From Phocaeicola sp. (lineage in GTDB: Bacteria > Bacteroidota > Bacteroidia > Bacteroidales > Bacteroidaceae): 64,000 bases of DNA. Below are positions 44,692 to 53,866 of the stretch, piece after piece (within the stretch, counting starts at the first letter, position 1; every line of letters begins with the position of its first letter). The stretch is taken from positions 1-64,000 of the forward strand of contig JARIAN010000053.1 of the NCBI GenBank assembly GCA_029257865.1, written 5' to 3'. Both the position numbers and the translations under genes were made by a program. The notes under the pieces were generated by a model. The model saw only the letters and a program-made list of their open reading frames with translations, made no database searches and was not told the DNA's origin.

Positions 44692-45510
44692 ATGAGCGCG
44701 AAAAAGATTTTATTCATTACACAAGAAATTACTCCTTACGTATCAGAGAGTGAATTGTCTCTTATCGGACAGAACCTGCCACAAGCCATACAGGATAAAG
44801 GCTATGAAATTCGTACATTTATGCCTAAATGGGGCAATGTAAACGAACGTCGTAATCAGCTACACGAGGTAATCCGCCTTTCTGGAATGAATATCATTAT
44901 TGATGATACAGACCACCCGTTGATTATTAAAGTAGCATCTATCCAATCAGCACGCCGTCAGGTGTATTTTATCGACAATGATGATTATTTTCTGCACCGA
45001 CTGATGACTGCCGATGAGGAAGGTAACGAATATGAAGACAACGGCGAACGTGCTATTTTTTATGCAAGAGGTGTGCTGGAGACAGTGAAGAAGCTTCGCT
45101 GGTGTCCTGATGTCATCCACTGCCACGGATGGATGAGTGCTGTTGTGCCTTTGTTTATCAAGAAAGCATACCAGGACGAGCCTTCTTTTAGAGACTCTAA
45201 AGTAGTGTTCTCTGTATATGGGGACGGACCAAAAGCTAATCTTGCTCCTAACTTTAAGGAACAGGTGCTGTATCGTGATATCACTTTGGATGACTTAAAG
45301 ATGGTGGATACACCTGCCAATTACGAAGAACTGTGCAAACTGGCAATAGCTTATTCAGATGGTGTGGTGCAAAACAGTGAGAATGTAAACCAGGGAATCA
45401 TAGACTATGCTAAAGGTCTGAATCTTCCGGTTGTGGATTTCCAGACTGGCGATGCGTATGCAGATGCTTGTCAGGATTTGTATAATAAAATATTGGTAGA
45501 TGCTGATTAA
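44692..45510 (+). CDS. Starch/glycogen synthase catalytic-domain-like protein (GT5 N-terminal half only)
   Basis: A 272-residue protein matching only the N-terminal Rossmann domain of GT5 glycogen/starch synthases: KKILFITQEITPYVSESEL at the start, then PDVIHCHGWMSAVVPL near residue 139. The usual C-terminal GT-B domain, which binds ADP-glucose with its KxGG-type loop, is missing, and the frame ends normally. Full synthases are about 480 residues. This short form may be a stand-alone regulator or partner, not an active synthase. It runs divergently from panC and 27 bp ahead of a DUF4270 gene. Confidence 0.75.
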   Translation: MSAKKILFITQEITPYVSESELSLIGQNLPQAIQDKGYEIRTFMPKWGNVNERRNQLHEVIRLSGMNIIIDDTDHPLIIKVASIQSARRQVYFIDNDDYFLHRLMTADEEGNEYEDNGERAIFYARGVLETVKKLRWCPDVIHCHGWMSAVVPLFIKKAYQDEPSFRDSKVVFSVYGDGPKANLAPNFKEQVLYRDITLDDLKMVDTPANYEELCKLAIAYSDGVVQNSENVNQGIIDYAKGLNLPVVDFQTGDAYADACQDLYNKILVDAD

Positions 45511-45537
45511 CAGAATCAACCCTTAAAACTATAGAAA

Positions 45538-47001
45538 ATGAAATTTAAGTTCTTGGCGGCAATTGGATTGGCCGCTACACTCTACAGTTGTGATGACGAG
45601 ACACAGGGAATAGGGCAGTTTATCATTGATGACGAACTGATAGAAGCTAAGGCTGAGTCGTATGAGGTGGAGACTGCTTCTCATCTCTTGGATTCGGTGT
45701 ATTCACGTTCGAGTACTGCCTATTTGGGTAAGTTTACTGACGAGCACTATGGAACATTCAGTTCCGATTTCCTGGTGCAGATAAATTGTCCTGAAAACTT
45801 TGTGCTACCTAAAACACTTAAAAGTATTGACGAGCTAAGTCTGGGACTTTATTATATGAATTATTTTGGTGATTCATTGGCTACATTGCGTCTGCAGGTG
45901 GATACGTTAACTACTATCATTAAAGATGATGGTAAAGACAAGAACTTATATTATAGCAATCCAGACTTGACCAAATATTATGATGCCTCTAACCCATTTT
46001 TGGCTGTGAAAGATTATTCGGCATATGACAAGACGGTAAGTGACTCTATCAGAAATTTGGTGGATATGAATGGAAACAAGACTTATTATCCGAATGTGTC
46101 TGTTAAGTTGGATGATAAGTTTTGCAAAATGTTTTCAAACAAATATAACCATACGGTAATCGAGAACGGAAAGACTGTGCATCCATATTTCAAAGATTCA
46201 GAGTCTTTTATCAAAAATGTATTGAAGGGTTTTTATATCCATACTACGCATGGAGAAGGGTCAATCCTTTATATTTCTGATATTTATCTGAATATCAAGA
46301 TGAAATATGGTGGCAAGACGAAAGCCGGCAAGGATACAATCTTTACAGGATATGCTCAGATGGCTGCTACCAAGGAAGTGTTTATGTCTTCACGTTTCGA
46401 CAATGCGAACCTCAAGGATTTGGTGAGTGATGAGAAACAGACTTACTTGAAAACTCCGGCTGGTATTTGTACGGAAGTTACGTTGCCTTTGGAGGAAATG
46501 TTTAAAATTCATAAGAATGATACATTGAATGCTGTGTCTATGTCGTTCCAGAAGTTGAAGGAACAGTCTGATAGACCTTTTAAGATGGGTACTCCTTCAC
46601 AGTTGTTGTTGGTGCGTAAAAACGAGATGACAACGTTCTTTGAGCAAAATAAGACGGAAGATAACATTTCTTCTTTCTTGACTTCGTTTAATGCCAAGAA
46701 GGGAACATACGATTTTTTGAAGCTGAATAGGCTGGTCGGTTCTATCTTCAGTGAGATGAAGACTGAAAAGGCTAAAGGTGAAGCTGCTTGGGAAGAGTGG
46801 AAAAAGAAGAATGAAGGATGGGACAAAGTCTTATTAGTTCCGGTTGTCGCCGAAATTGATGGAAATATGGGCAAGACAATTAGTATAGAAAACGACTTGA
46901 ATGTAAACTCTGCTTCTTTATTGAAAAGCGGTAAGCAAGGGGATAAAGATAGTCGCATAAAGATGAAAGTCATCTGTACTCGTCCTCAACAATATAACTG
47001 A
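45538..47001 (+). CDS. DUF4270 lipoprotein
   Basis: Putative outer-membrane lipoprotein of 487 residues. The signal ends in LYSC (Cys near residue 18), followed by the DUF4270 domain, with SSTAYLGKFTDEHYGTFSSD near residues 58-77 and beta-rich sequence throughout. Family members are widespread in Bacteroidota; I know of no defined function. It lies 27 bp after the GT5-like gene, likely in one transcript. Confidence 0.8.
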   Translation: MKFKFLAAIGLAATLYSCDDETQGIGQFIIDDELIEAKAESYEVETASHLLDSVYSRSSTAYLGKFTDEHYGTFSSDFLVQINCPENFVLPKTLKSIDELSLGLYYMNYFGDSLATLRLQVDTLTTIIKDDGKDKNLYYSNPDLTKYYDASNPFLAVKDYSAYDKTVSDSIRNLVDMNGNKTYYPNVSVKLDDKFCKMFSNKYNHTVIENGKTVHPYFKDSESFIKNVLKGFYIHTTHGEGSILYISDIYLNIKMKYGGKTKAGKDTIFTGYAQMAATKEVFMSSRFDNANLKDLVSDEKQTYLKTPAGICTEVTLPLEEMFKIHKNDTLNAVSMSFQKLKEQSDRPFKMGTPSQLLLVRKNEMTTFFEQNKTEDNISSFLTSFNAKKGTYDFLKLNRLVGSIFSEMKTEKAKGEAAWEEWKKKNEGWDKVLLVPVVAEIDGNMGKTISIENDLNVNSASLLKSGKQGDKDSRIKMKVICTRPQQYN

Positions 47002-47060
47002 TATTTTATCTCACATATTGAACTATAAAGAGAAAACTTATGGTCTTCTCTTCATATATG

Positions 47061-47110
47061 AAAATCGCTGCATAGTGTATCTCTCGGAGGCGACTATGCA
47101 GCGATTTTTT
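47061..47110. terminator. Terminator shared by the DUF4270 and ybaK-type genes
   Basis: Perfect 16-bp stem (47061-47076 with 47093-47108), followed by T residues on the plus strand. The A-run at the left end gives a short T-run for the convergent minus-strand gene. Confidence 0.88.
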
Positions 47111-47137
47111 GCTGAAAGTTGCAGCCGGTTCCTGCTC

Positions 47138-47620
47138 TTAAAAGAGTTCGCACAATTCAGCTTGACTAACTTTGATTAAATCGGCAGGTATTATTTTAAT
47201 TTGTATTCCCCGCACTCCACCACTTATGTAAATGTGTGGAAAGTTATTGCAGGTGGAATGTATATAGGTTGGAAAATGTTTTTTCATACCTATCGGTGAA
47301 CATCCTCCACGTATATATCCGGTTAGAGGTAGCAGTTCTTTCATAGGGATAAGGTCGCATTTCTTGTTTCCTGAAACTTTGGCGGCTATTTTTAGGTCTA
47401 TTTCATGTTCTCCAGGAATTACACAAACGAAATAGCCAGATTTATCTCCATGCAATACCAATGTCTTGAATACTTGTTCAATGTTTTCTCCCAATGTAGC
47501 AGCTACATGTACGCAACTTAAGTCATGTTCATCTACTTCATAGGGAACGAGTTCATATTTAATCTTATCCCTATCTAATAGGCGTGCTGCATTTGTTTTT
47601 GCAATTTTCTCTTTAGCCAT
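47138..47620 (-). CDS. YbaK/EbsC-type aminoacyl-tRNA deacylase
   Basis: A 160-residue trans-editing enzyme of the YbaK/ProX family, which hydrolyse mischarged tRNA such as Cys-tRNA-Pro. Visible features: KTNAARLLDRDKIKYEL at the N-terminus, the catalytic-lysine segment EQVFKTLVLHG near residue 52, and GGCSPIGMKK near residue 104. The conserved GGCSPIG loop and lysine favour the Cys-tRNA-Pro subgroup. It follows uvrA by about 20 bp on the minus strand. Confidence 0.9.
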   Translation of the reverse strand: MAKEKIAKTNAARLLDRDKIKYELVPYEVDEHDLSCVHVAATLGENIEQVFKTLVLHGDKSGYFVCVIPGEHEIDLKIAAKVSGNKKCDLIPMKELLPLTGYIRGGCSPIGMKKHFPTYIHSTCNNFPHIYISGGVRGIQIKIIPADLIKVSQAELCELF

Positions 47621-47640
47621 AATGAGATATGTTAAGTATA

Positions 47641-50421
47641 TTATTTATTTTTCAGTTCTTCTTTCAGAAATGCTGGCGTGTAGCCTTTTTGGGAGCGTGC
47701 TACTTTCTCAGGAGTGCCACATGCAAGCAACTCACCACCTTCTCGTCCGCCATTTGGACCCATGTCAATCAAATAGTCTGCGGCTTTTATTATGTCAAGG
47801 TTATGTTCGATGACCAAGACTGTATTGCCTTTGTCTACTAAGCGGTTCAATACCTCCAGTAAGACACGTATATCTTCGAAATGTAATCCGGTGGTAGGTT
47901 CATCCAATATATATAAGGTGTTACCGGTATCACGTTTGGAAAGTTCGGTAGCCAGTTTTACTCGTTGGCTTTCTCCCCCCGATAGAGTAGTAGAAGATTG
48001 CCCTAGTTTGATATATCCTAGTCCGACTTCTTGCAGTACCTTAATCTTATTTAATATTTGCGGCACATTTTCAAAGAATTCTACAGCTTGGTTGATTGTC
48101 ATGTCCAATACGTCAGCGATAGACTTCCCTTTGTAGCGTACCTCCAATGTTTCACGGTTGTATCGTTTGCCGTGGCAGATTTCACAAGGCACCATTACAT
48201 CGGGTAAGAAGTTCATTTCAATAGTCTTATATCCATTGCCTCCACAGGCTTCGCATCGGCCGCCAGATACGTTGAATGAGAATCTTCCCGGTTTGTAGCC
48301 TCTGATTTTCGCTTCAGGGAGTTCAACAAAGAGACTTCTGATGTCGGAAAATACACCGGTATAGGTAGCTGGATTAGAACGTGGAGTTCTCCCAAGAGGA
48401 GATTGGTCTACATTGACTACTTTGTCTATGTTGTCAATCCCTTCTATAGAATCGTATGCCATAGGCTTTTTTAGAGACCTGTAGAGGTGTTGTGACAATA
48501 TGGGTTGCAGCGTGTTGTTGATAAGTGTTGACTTGCCGCTTCCCGATACTCCAGTAACACAGATAAACAGCCCTAGCGGAAATTTTACAGTAACTCCTTT
48601 TAAGTTGTTTCCTTTGGCTCCTTTCAGCGTGATGAACTTACCGTTGCCAGGTCTTCTTTCTGCAGGGATTTCTATCTTCATGCTTCCATTCAGAAATTGT
48701 GAAGTAAGTGTTTGCGTCTTCAGCATCTCTTGGGGAGTACCCGCAAAGACAACCTCACCTCCTAATCGTCCAGCTTTGGGTCCCATGTCAATGATGTAGT
48801 CGGAAGATAGCATCATATCTTTGTCGTGTTCCACTACGATGACCGAATTTCCTAAATCTCTCAGAGCCTTTAGGGAGTTGATGAGTCGGATATTGTCTCG
48901 TTGATGCAGTCCGATGCTAGGCTCATCTAAGATATATAGTACATTGACCAACTGCGAGCCAATCTGTGTAGCAAGACGGATTCGTTGGCTTTCTCCTCCT
49001 GATAAAGTGGCAGAGGAACGGTTCAGTGACAAGTAGTCCAGTCCTACATCAAGCAAGAACTTCAGTCGGGTACGTATTTCTTTTAAAATCTCTGATGCAA
49101 TGATTTTATGTCGGGTAGACATATGGTCTTCTACGTGCATCAGCCATTCATAAAGTTCTTTAATGTCCATGGCAGCCAGTTCGGAAATATTCTTTCCTCC
49201 AATCAAGAAATGCAACGCTTCTTTATTTAGGCGATCACCATGGCATTCAGGGCACACTTCGGTGGTAATATATTGTTCGGCCCATTTCTGTGTGCGGCTA
49301 GAGGAATCTTGCATCCCTTCCAAGCAACTGGCAAGACCTTCATAATAATGTTGCTCTGAGCCATGTAAGATTTCATTTACCACTTCTTCCGGCATTTGGT
49401 TGATAGGGGTCTTGATTGTCAGATTATGCATTTTTAGCAAATCTTTTAAATCTTGGAAAATCAATAAGTTTGGAGAGTATTTACCGAGAGGGGCTAAAGC
49501 TCCTTCGTAAATAGACAGCGAGCGGTCTGGAATGACCTTGTTGGCGTCGATATGGTCAATGAATCCCAATCCTTTACAGCGAGGACAAGCACCTTGAGGG
49601 GAGTTGAATGAGAAATTATGAGGAGCGGGTTCGCGGTAGGCAAGGCCTGTTTCAGGGCACATTAACCGTTTGCTGTAGAAATGAGTATCTTGTGTCTGCA
49701 TGTTTTGAATCATGATGAGCCCTTGCCCCATTTTCATTGCAGTGGCAATACTCTGTTTCAGCCTTTGAATCCATTTGTTTGTAACTTCAACCTTGTCAAT
49801 GATTACTTCGATGTTATGGCTCTTGTAGCGGTCCAATTTCATGCCATAAGTAATCTCTGTAATTTCCCCGTCAATTCTCACATAGAGAAAACCTTTCTTG
49901 CGGATATACTCGAATAATTCTCTATAATGCCCTTTGCGAGCCTGTATTAAGGGTGCCATAATATAGATGCGTGCTCCTGCATATTTATCATGGATGAGTT
50001 CTAGAATCTGTTCTTCGGTATATTTAACCATTTTCTTCCCTGAAAGATATGAGTAAGCGACTCCTGAACGTGCGTACAGAAGACGTAGATAGTCATATAT
50101 TTCGGTGGTGGTCCCTACTGTAGAGCGAGGATTTTTGTTGGTGGTTTTTTGTTCGATGGAGATAACAGGACTCAGTCCGGTTATCTTGTCAACGTCAGGA
50201 CGTGCCATATTGCCCATAAAATTGCGCGCATAGGCTGAGAAGGTTTCAATGTAACGGCGCTGCCCCTCCGCAAAGATGGTATCAAAAGCAAGCGAGGATT
50301 TTCCGCTTCCGCTGAGTCCCGTAATGACGGTAAGGGAATTGCGTGGGATTTCTACATCGATATTCTTGAGATTATGTACGCGTGCTCCCTGCACGCTGAT
50401 TGTTTCTTTTCCTTCTTCCAT
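47641..50421 (-). CDS. uvrA: Excinuclease ABC subunit A
   Basis: Damage-recognition ATPase of nucleotide-excision repair, 926 residues. Two ABC ATPase halves are visible: Walker [15 protein letters not shown] near residue 33 and [14 protein letters not shown] near residue 636, each with its [10 protein letters not shown] signature. The second zinc module ([11 protein letters not shown] with [10 protein letters not shown]) is intact. The first has CPETG instead of CPxCG, common in Bacteroidota UvrA. Its promoter overlaps that of the divergent LysM gene. Confidence 0.96.
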   Translation of the reverse strand: MEEGKETISVQGARVHNLKNIDVEIPRNSLTVITGLSGSGKSSLAFDTIFAEGQRRYIETFSAYARNFMGNMARPDVDKITGLSPVISIEQKTTNKNPRSTVGTTTEIYDYLRLLYARSGVAYSYLSGKKMVKYTEEQILELIHDKYAGARIYIMAPLIQARKGHYRELFEYIRKKGFLYVRIDGEITEITYGMKLDRYKSHNIEVIIDKVEVTNKWIQRLKQSIATAMKMGQGLIMIQNMQTQDTHFYSKRLMCPETGLAYREPAPHNFSFNSPQGACPRCKGLGFIDHIDANKVIPDRSLSIYEGALAPLGKYSPNLLIFQDLKDLLKMHNLTIKTPINQMPEEVVNEILHGSEQHYYEGLASCLEGMQDSSSRTQKWAEQYITTEVCPECHGDRLNKEALHFLIGGKNISELAAMDIKELYEWLMHVEDHMSTRHKIIASEILKEIRTRLKFLLDVGLDYLSLNRSSATLSGGESQRIRLATQIGSQLVNVLYILDEPSIGLHQRDNIRLINSLKALRDLGNSVIVVEHDKDMMLSSDYIIDMGPKAGRLGGEVVFAGTPQEMLKTQTLTSQFLNGSMKIEIPAERRPGNGKFITLKGAKGNNLKGVTVKFPLGLFICVTGVSGSGKSTLINNTLQPILSQHLYRSLKKPMAYDSIEGIDNIDKVVNVDQSPLGRTPRSNPATYTGVFSDIRSLFVELPEAKIRGYKPGRFSFNVSGGRCEACGGNGYKTIEMNFLPDVMVPCEICHGKRYNRETLEVRYKGKSIADVLDMTINQAVEFFENVPQILNKIKVLQEVGLGYIKLGQSSTTLSGGESQRVKLATELSKRDTGNTLYILDEPTTGLHFEDIRVLLEVLNRLVDKGNTVLVIEHNLDIIKAADYLIDMGPNGGREGGELLACGTPEKVARSQKGYTPAFLKEELKNK

Positions 50422-50442
50422 ATCTTTAAAATAGATAATATG

Positions 50443-50475
50443 CTTGCAAAGATAATGCTTTTTTTTGTACTTTTG
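50443..50475 (+). promoter_or_regulatory. Promoter of the LysM-fusion gene
   Basis: -7 box TACTTTTG at 50468-50475 with CTTG at 50443-50446 as a near -33 element, 21 bp apart. Confidence 0.6.
50447..50454 (-). promoter_or_regulatory. -7 box of uvrA
   Basis: Exact TATCTTTG on the minus strand, 25 bp before the uvrA start. It lies inside the -33 to -7 interval of the divergent promoter. Confidence 0.6.
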
Positions 50476-50498
50476 TCTTTCAATAAATCAGAAGCAAA

Positions 50499-52286
50499 AT
50501 GAAATTTATTCAAGCGATTTGCTTGTCTCTGGCTCTGGTAGCTGGAGTCCCAAGCATAAAGGTGCAGGCTCAGAACGGCACCGGTTACTTTTTACATACC
50601 GTGACAAAAGGACAGAGTCTTTATTCGATAGCCAGCATGTATAATGTGACGGTGGACGATATTGTACGTATGAATCCGAATAGTAGAGAACAAATCCGTG
50701 CAGGGCAGGCTTTGAAGATACCACAGCATAGCAGTAATAATCAGAAAGAGCAGTTTCATACGATTCAGGCTGGAGAAACTCTTTATAAGTTGACTGTGAA
50801 ATACAATGTCACGGCTCAGGAAATCTGTCAGGCAAATCCTGGTCTTAGCGCAAGTAATTTCCGTATTGGACAAGTCATTGCTATTCCTACTTCAAGTGGT
50901 GATAAGCAAGAGGTAATGGCTCCTAAGAAAGAAGAAACTCCGGCACAGCAGGAGAAATGGAGGGAGATGCATAAGGTGCAGCGCAAGGAAACGATTTTCA
51001 GTATCAGTCGTGAGTATGGACTGACAGAGGAGGAGTTGATTGCAGCCAATCCGGAATTGAGGGTGAAGAAGCTTAAGAAGGGAACTTTTCTTTTCATTCC
51101 TTATCCACAGAAAGGGCAGTCGGTGGCAGCTTCTAAGTCTGTGGTTGATGTGCAGGCTCCAAGCAATGAAGAACTATTCCGTAAAAATGAAATTACTCAT
51201 AAGAAATATGCCACGATACGTGCTGCTGTGATGTTGCCGTTCTCCAAATCTAGTTCTCGCAATGATGAGCAGTCTCGTATGGTAGAGTTTTATGAAGGCT
51301 TTCTGATGGCTGTGGATAGCTTGAAGCATCAAGGGATATCTTTGGATATTTATACTTATGATACGAAAGGAACAGCTGCAGGACTTCAGTCTGTATTGTC
51401 ACAGAACAATCTTAAGGGGATGGATATAATTTTTGGTCCGGTTAATCAAGAAGAGATTCCTGTATTAGCAGAATTTGCCAAGAAGAATAAAGCTCGATTG
51501 GTAATTCCTTTCTCTCCGAAAGTGAATCAAGTGTTTAATAATCCTTATGTGTATCAGGTAAACACTCCTCAATCGTATCTTTATTCAGAAGTGTATGAAC
51601 ATTACATTCGTAAGTTTGGTAAAACTAATGTAGTGTTTGTTGATGATGGAAGCCAGGCTGCTGATAAACTCGATTTCATAAAAGGAATGAAAACTGAACT
51701 GAAAGACAAAGGGGTGCCTTTTAAGCAAATCCAGTTGGGGATGGAGTTGGATCCGATGCGTGTGATTGCTGCGATGGATACACTTAAGGAGAATATTTTT
51801 ATACCTATATCCGGAAAAAGCAGTACCTTGACTAAAGTCTTGCCGCATTTGACCCAAGTGCGTCGTGAGCATCCTAATTTTAATATGCATTTGTTTGGTT
51901 ATCCGGAATGGCAGACTTATACTCAAGACTTCTTGGCAAGCTTTTATGAATTGGATACTTATTTCTATTCGTCATTTTATACGAATAACCTGTTTCCAGC
52001 AGCAATAAGTTTTACTCAGTCTTACCGCCGGTGGTTTAGCAAGGATATGGCCAATACATTTCCTAAATATGGTATGCTGGGCTTTGATATAGGTTATTTC
52101 TTTTTGAAAGGTCTGGCTATGCATGGGAGTGATATCGAAGAGAATTTACATCGTGTTCAGGTGACACCTATTCAGACAGGGTTTAAATTTGAACGAGTAA
52201 ATAATTGGGGTGGATTTATAAATCGTAAGGTGTTCTTTGTGCATTTTGCTAAGGATTTTGAACTTATAAAACTTGATTTTGAATAA
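50499..52286 (+). CDS. Triple-LysM protein fused to a periplasmic-binding-like domain
   Basis: Exported protein of 595 residues: signal peptide (LALVAGVPSIKVQAQ), three LysM modules at about residues 29-74, 83-128 and 157-205 (e.g. TVTKGQSLYSIASMYNVT), then a type I periplasmic-binding-protein fold from residue 230 (IRAAVMLPFSKSS and LKGMDIIFGPVNQEEIPVL). LysM binds GlcNAc-containing glycans such as peptidoglycan; the binding-protein domain may sense or hold a small ligand. The architecture is known in Bacteroidota. It is coupled to the next gene by a one-base stop/start overlap. Confidence 0.85.
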   Translation: MKFIQAICLSLALVAGVPSIKVQAQNGTGYFLHTVTKGQSLYSIASMYNVTVDDIVRMNPNSREQIRAGQALKIPQHSSNNQKEQFHTIQAGETLYKLTVKYNVTAQEICQANPGLSASNFRIGQVIAIPTSSGDKQEVMAPKKEETPAQQEKWREMHKVQRKETIFSISREYGLTEEELIAANPELRVKKLKKGTFLFIPYPQKGQSVAASKSVVDVQAPSNEELFRKNEITHKKYATIRAAVMLPFSKSSSRNDEQSRMVEFYEGFLMAVDSLKHQGISLDIYTYDTKGTAAGLQSVLSQNNLKGMDIIFGPVNQEEIPVLAEFAKKNKARLVIPFSPKVNQVFNNPYVYQVNTPQSYLYSEVYEHYIRKFGKTNVVFVDDGSQAADKLDFIKGMKTELKDKGVPFKQIQLGMELDPMRVIAAMDTLKENIFIPISGKSSTLTKVLPHLTQVRREHPNFNMHLFGYPEWQTYTQDFLASFYELDTYFYSSFYTNNLFPAAISFTQSYRRWFSKDMANTFPKYGMLGFDIGYFFLKGLAMHGSDIEENLHRVQVTPIQTGFKFERVNNWGGFINRKVFFVHFAKDFELIKLDFE

Positions 52287-52990
52287 TGAAACAGAAGTTA
52301 TATATAGTTTTTTTGCTGATTGCAGTATGGGGCTTAAATGTGTTTCCGTTGCGTGCACAGCTTCAAGACCAGCGGCATAACTTTGCTGTCGGGGTTAATG
52401 GAGGTGTAAATATTAGTTCTGTAAGTTTTGATCCGAAAATTAAGCAGAGCAATGCGATTTTTCCTGAAATTGGTGTAACTGCTCGCTTTGTATCTGAAAA
52501 ATATTTCAAGATGATTTGTGGTATTCAGGCGGAACTGAATTTCTCTCAAAGAGGTTGGAAAGAAAAAATAGAAGATGAGAGTGGTGATAATTATCAGCGT
52601 GCGATGAGTTATTTGGAATTGCCTCTTTTGGCTCATTTAGCCTTTGGTAAAGACAAAGGAAACGGGGTGCGTTTTGTTTTGAATCTTGGTCCGCAAGTGA
52701 GTTTCTTAATAGCGGAGAAAGAAAAGATGAGTGCGTCTTGGCATCCTGAGCAACGACCTAATGGGGTGAATGTGCAGTATGGTAAGATGGCTGATAGAAA
52801 GTTTGATTATGGTATTGTTGGCGGTGGAGGATTGGAAGTGCGTACTGGCATTGGACATTTCATCGTAGAGGCAAGATATTATTTTGGATTGAGCGACTTT
52901 TACAATAGTACGAAGAAAGATTATTTTTCTCGTTCTGCTCATTCTTGTATCGGAGCGAAACTGACTTATTTGTTTGATTTAAAAAAATAA
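52286..52990 (+). CDS. PorT-family outer-membrane beta-barrel protein
   Basis: A 234-residue protein with signal peptide ([21 protein letters not shown]) and the alternating strand pattern of a small 8-stranded barrel, as in the PorT/OMP_b-brl_2 family: [14 protein letters not shown] near the start and [12 protein letters not shown] at the end. It overlaps the LysM gene by one base and so is co-translated with it, pointing to a joint envelope role. The exact function is unknown. Confidence 0.83.
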   Translation: MKQKLYIVFLLIAVWGLNVFPLRAQLQDQRHNFAVGVNGGVNISSVSFDPKIKQSNAIFPEIGVTARFVSEKYFKMICGIQAELNFSQRGWKEKIEDESGDNYQRAMSYLELPLLAHLAFGKDKGNGVRFVLNLGPQVSFLIAEKEKMSASWHPEQRPNGVNVQYGKMADRKFDYGIVGGGGLEVRTGIGHFIVEARYYFGLSDFYNSTKKDYFSRSAHSCIGAKLTYLFDLKK

Positions 52991-53000
52991 CCTATACATT

Positions 53001-53753
53001 ATGAAACTGATATCTTGGAATGTAAACGGGTTGAGAGCCTGTTGCGAAAAAGGTTTTCGTGAGGCCTTTGCACAGTTGGACGCTGATTTCTTCTGTTTGC
53101 AAGAAACGAAGATGCAGGAAGGACAATTAGATTTGGCTTTTGAAGGATACCGGTCTTATTGGAATTATGCAGAGAAGAAAGGATATTCTGGTACTGCAAT
53201 ATTTTCTCGTCATGAACCTCTTTCGGTAGCTTATGGTATTGGTGTGGATATACATGATCACGAAGGAAGAGTAATAACTTTGGAAATGGAAGATTTCTAT
53301 TTGGTGACAGTATATACACCTAATTCTCAGGACGGGTTGAAACGCTTGGACTATCGTATGTCATGGGAGGATGATTTTCGTGCTTATTTGAAATGTTTGG
53401 ATGAAAAGAAACCTGTTGTAGTATGCGGGGATTTAAATGTAGCTCATAAAGAAATTGACTTGAAGAATCCTAAGTCGAACCGTAAGAATGCTGGTTTTAC
53501 AGATGAAGAGCGCGATAAGTTTCAAATCCTGCTTAATGCGGGATTTATAGATACTTTCCGCCATTTTTATCCAGCTCAGGAGAATATTTACTCGTGGTGG
53601 TCGTATCGCTTTAAGGCTCGTGAAAAGAATGCAGGCTGGCGTATTGATTATTTTTTGGCTTCTTCACGTCTAGAAAACCGTTTAGAGGGTGCGAAGATTC
53701 ATACTGACATATTCGGTTCCGATCATTGTCCGGTGGAAGTGACACTGAAATGA
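53001..53753 (+). CDS. xth: Exodeoxyribonuclease III / AP endonuclease
   Basis: Base-excision repair nuclease of the EEP fold, 250 residues. Catalytic segments are all present: [10 protein letters not shown] at residues 4-13, LQETKM near residue 33, the active Tyr in [11 protein letters not shown] near residue 103, [12 protein letters not shown] near residue 142, and the terminal GSDHCPVEV. It starts 10 bp after the barrel gene and may be read from the same transcript. Confidence 0.95.
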   Translation: MKLISWNVNGLRACCEKGFREAFAQLDADFFCLQETKMQEGQLDLAFEGYRSYWNYAEKKGYSGTAIFSRHEPLSVAYGIGVDIHDHEGRVITLEMEDFYLVTVYTPNSQDGLKRLDYRMSWEDDFRAYLKCLDEKKPVVVCGDLNVAHKEIDLKNPKSNRKNAGFTDEERDKFQILLNAGFIDTFRHFYPAQENIYSWWSYRFKAREKNAGWRIDYFLASSRLENRLEGAKIHTDIFGSDHCPVEVTLK

Positions 53754-53796
53754 AAAAACGTAAATTGGATAACGGTTCTGTCGAGTAGTATAATTT

Positions 53797-53848
53797 AAAA
53801 ATCCCTTATGGATGCAAGGTAACTGAAATGCATTCATAAGGGATTTTT
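53797..53848. terminator. Bidirectional terminator between xth and fbp
   Basis: AAAAATCCCTTATGGATGCA pairs with the mirror segment at 53829-53848 over about 19 bp with one mismatch. T residues follow on the plus strand and an A-run on the left gives T residues on the minus strand. Confidence 0.85.
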
Positions 53849-53866
53849 CTAGTTGAAATGATGGTA

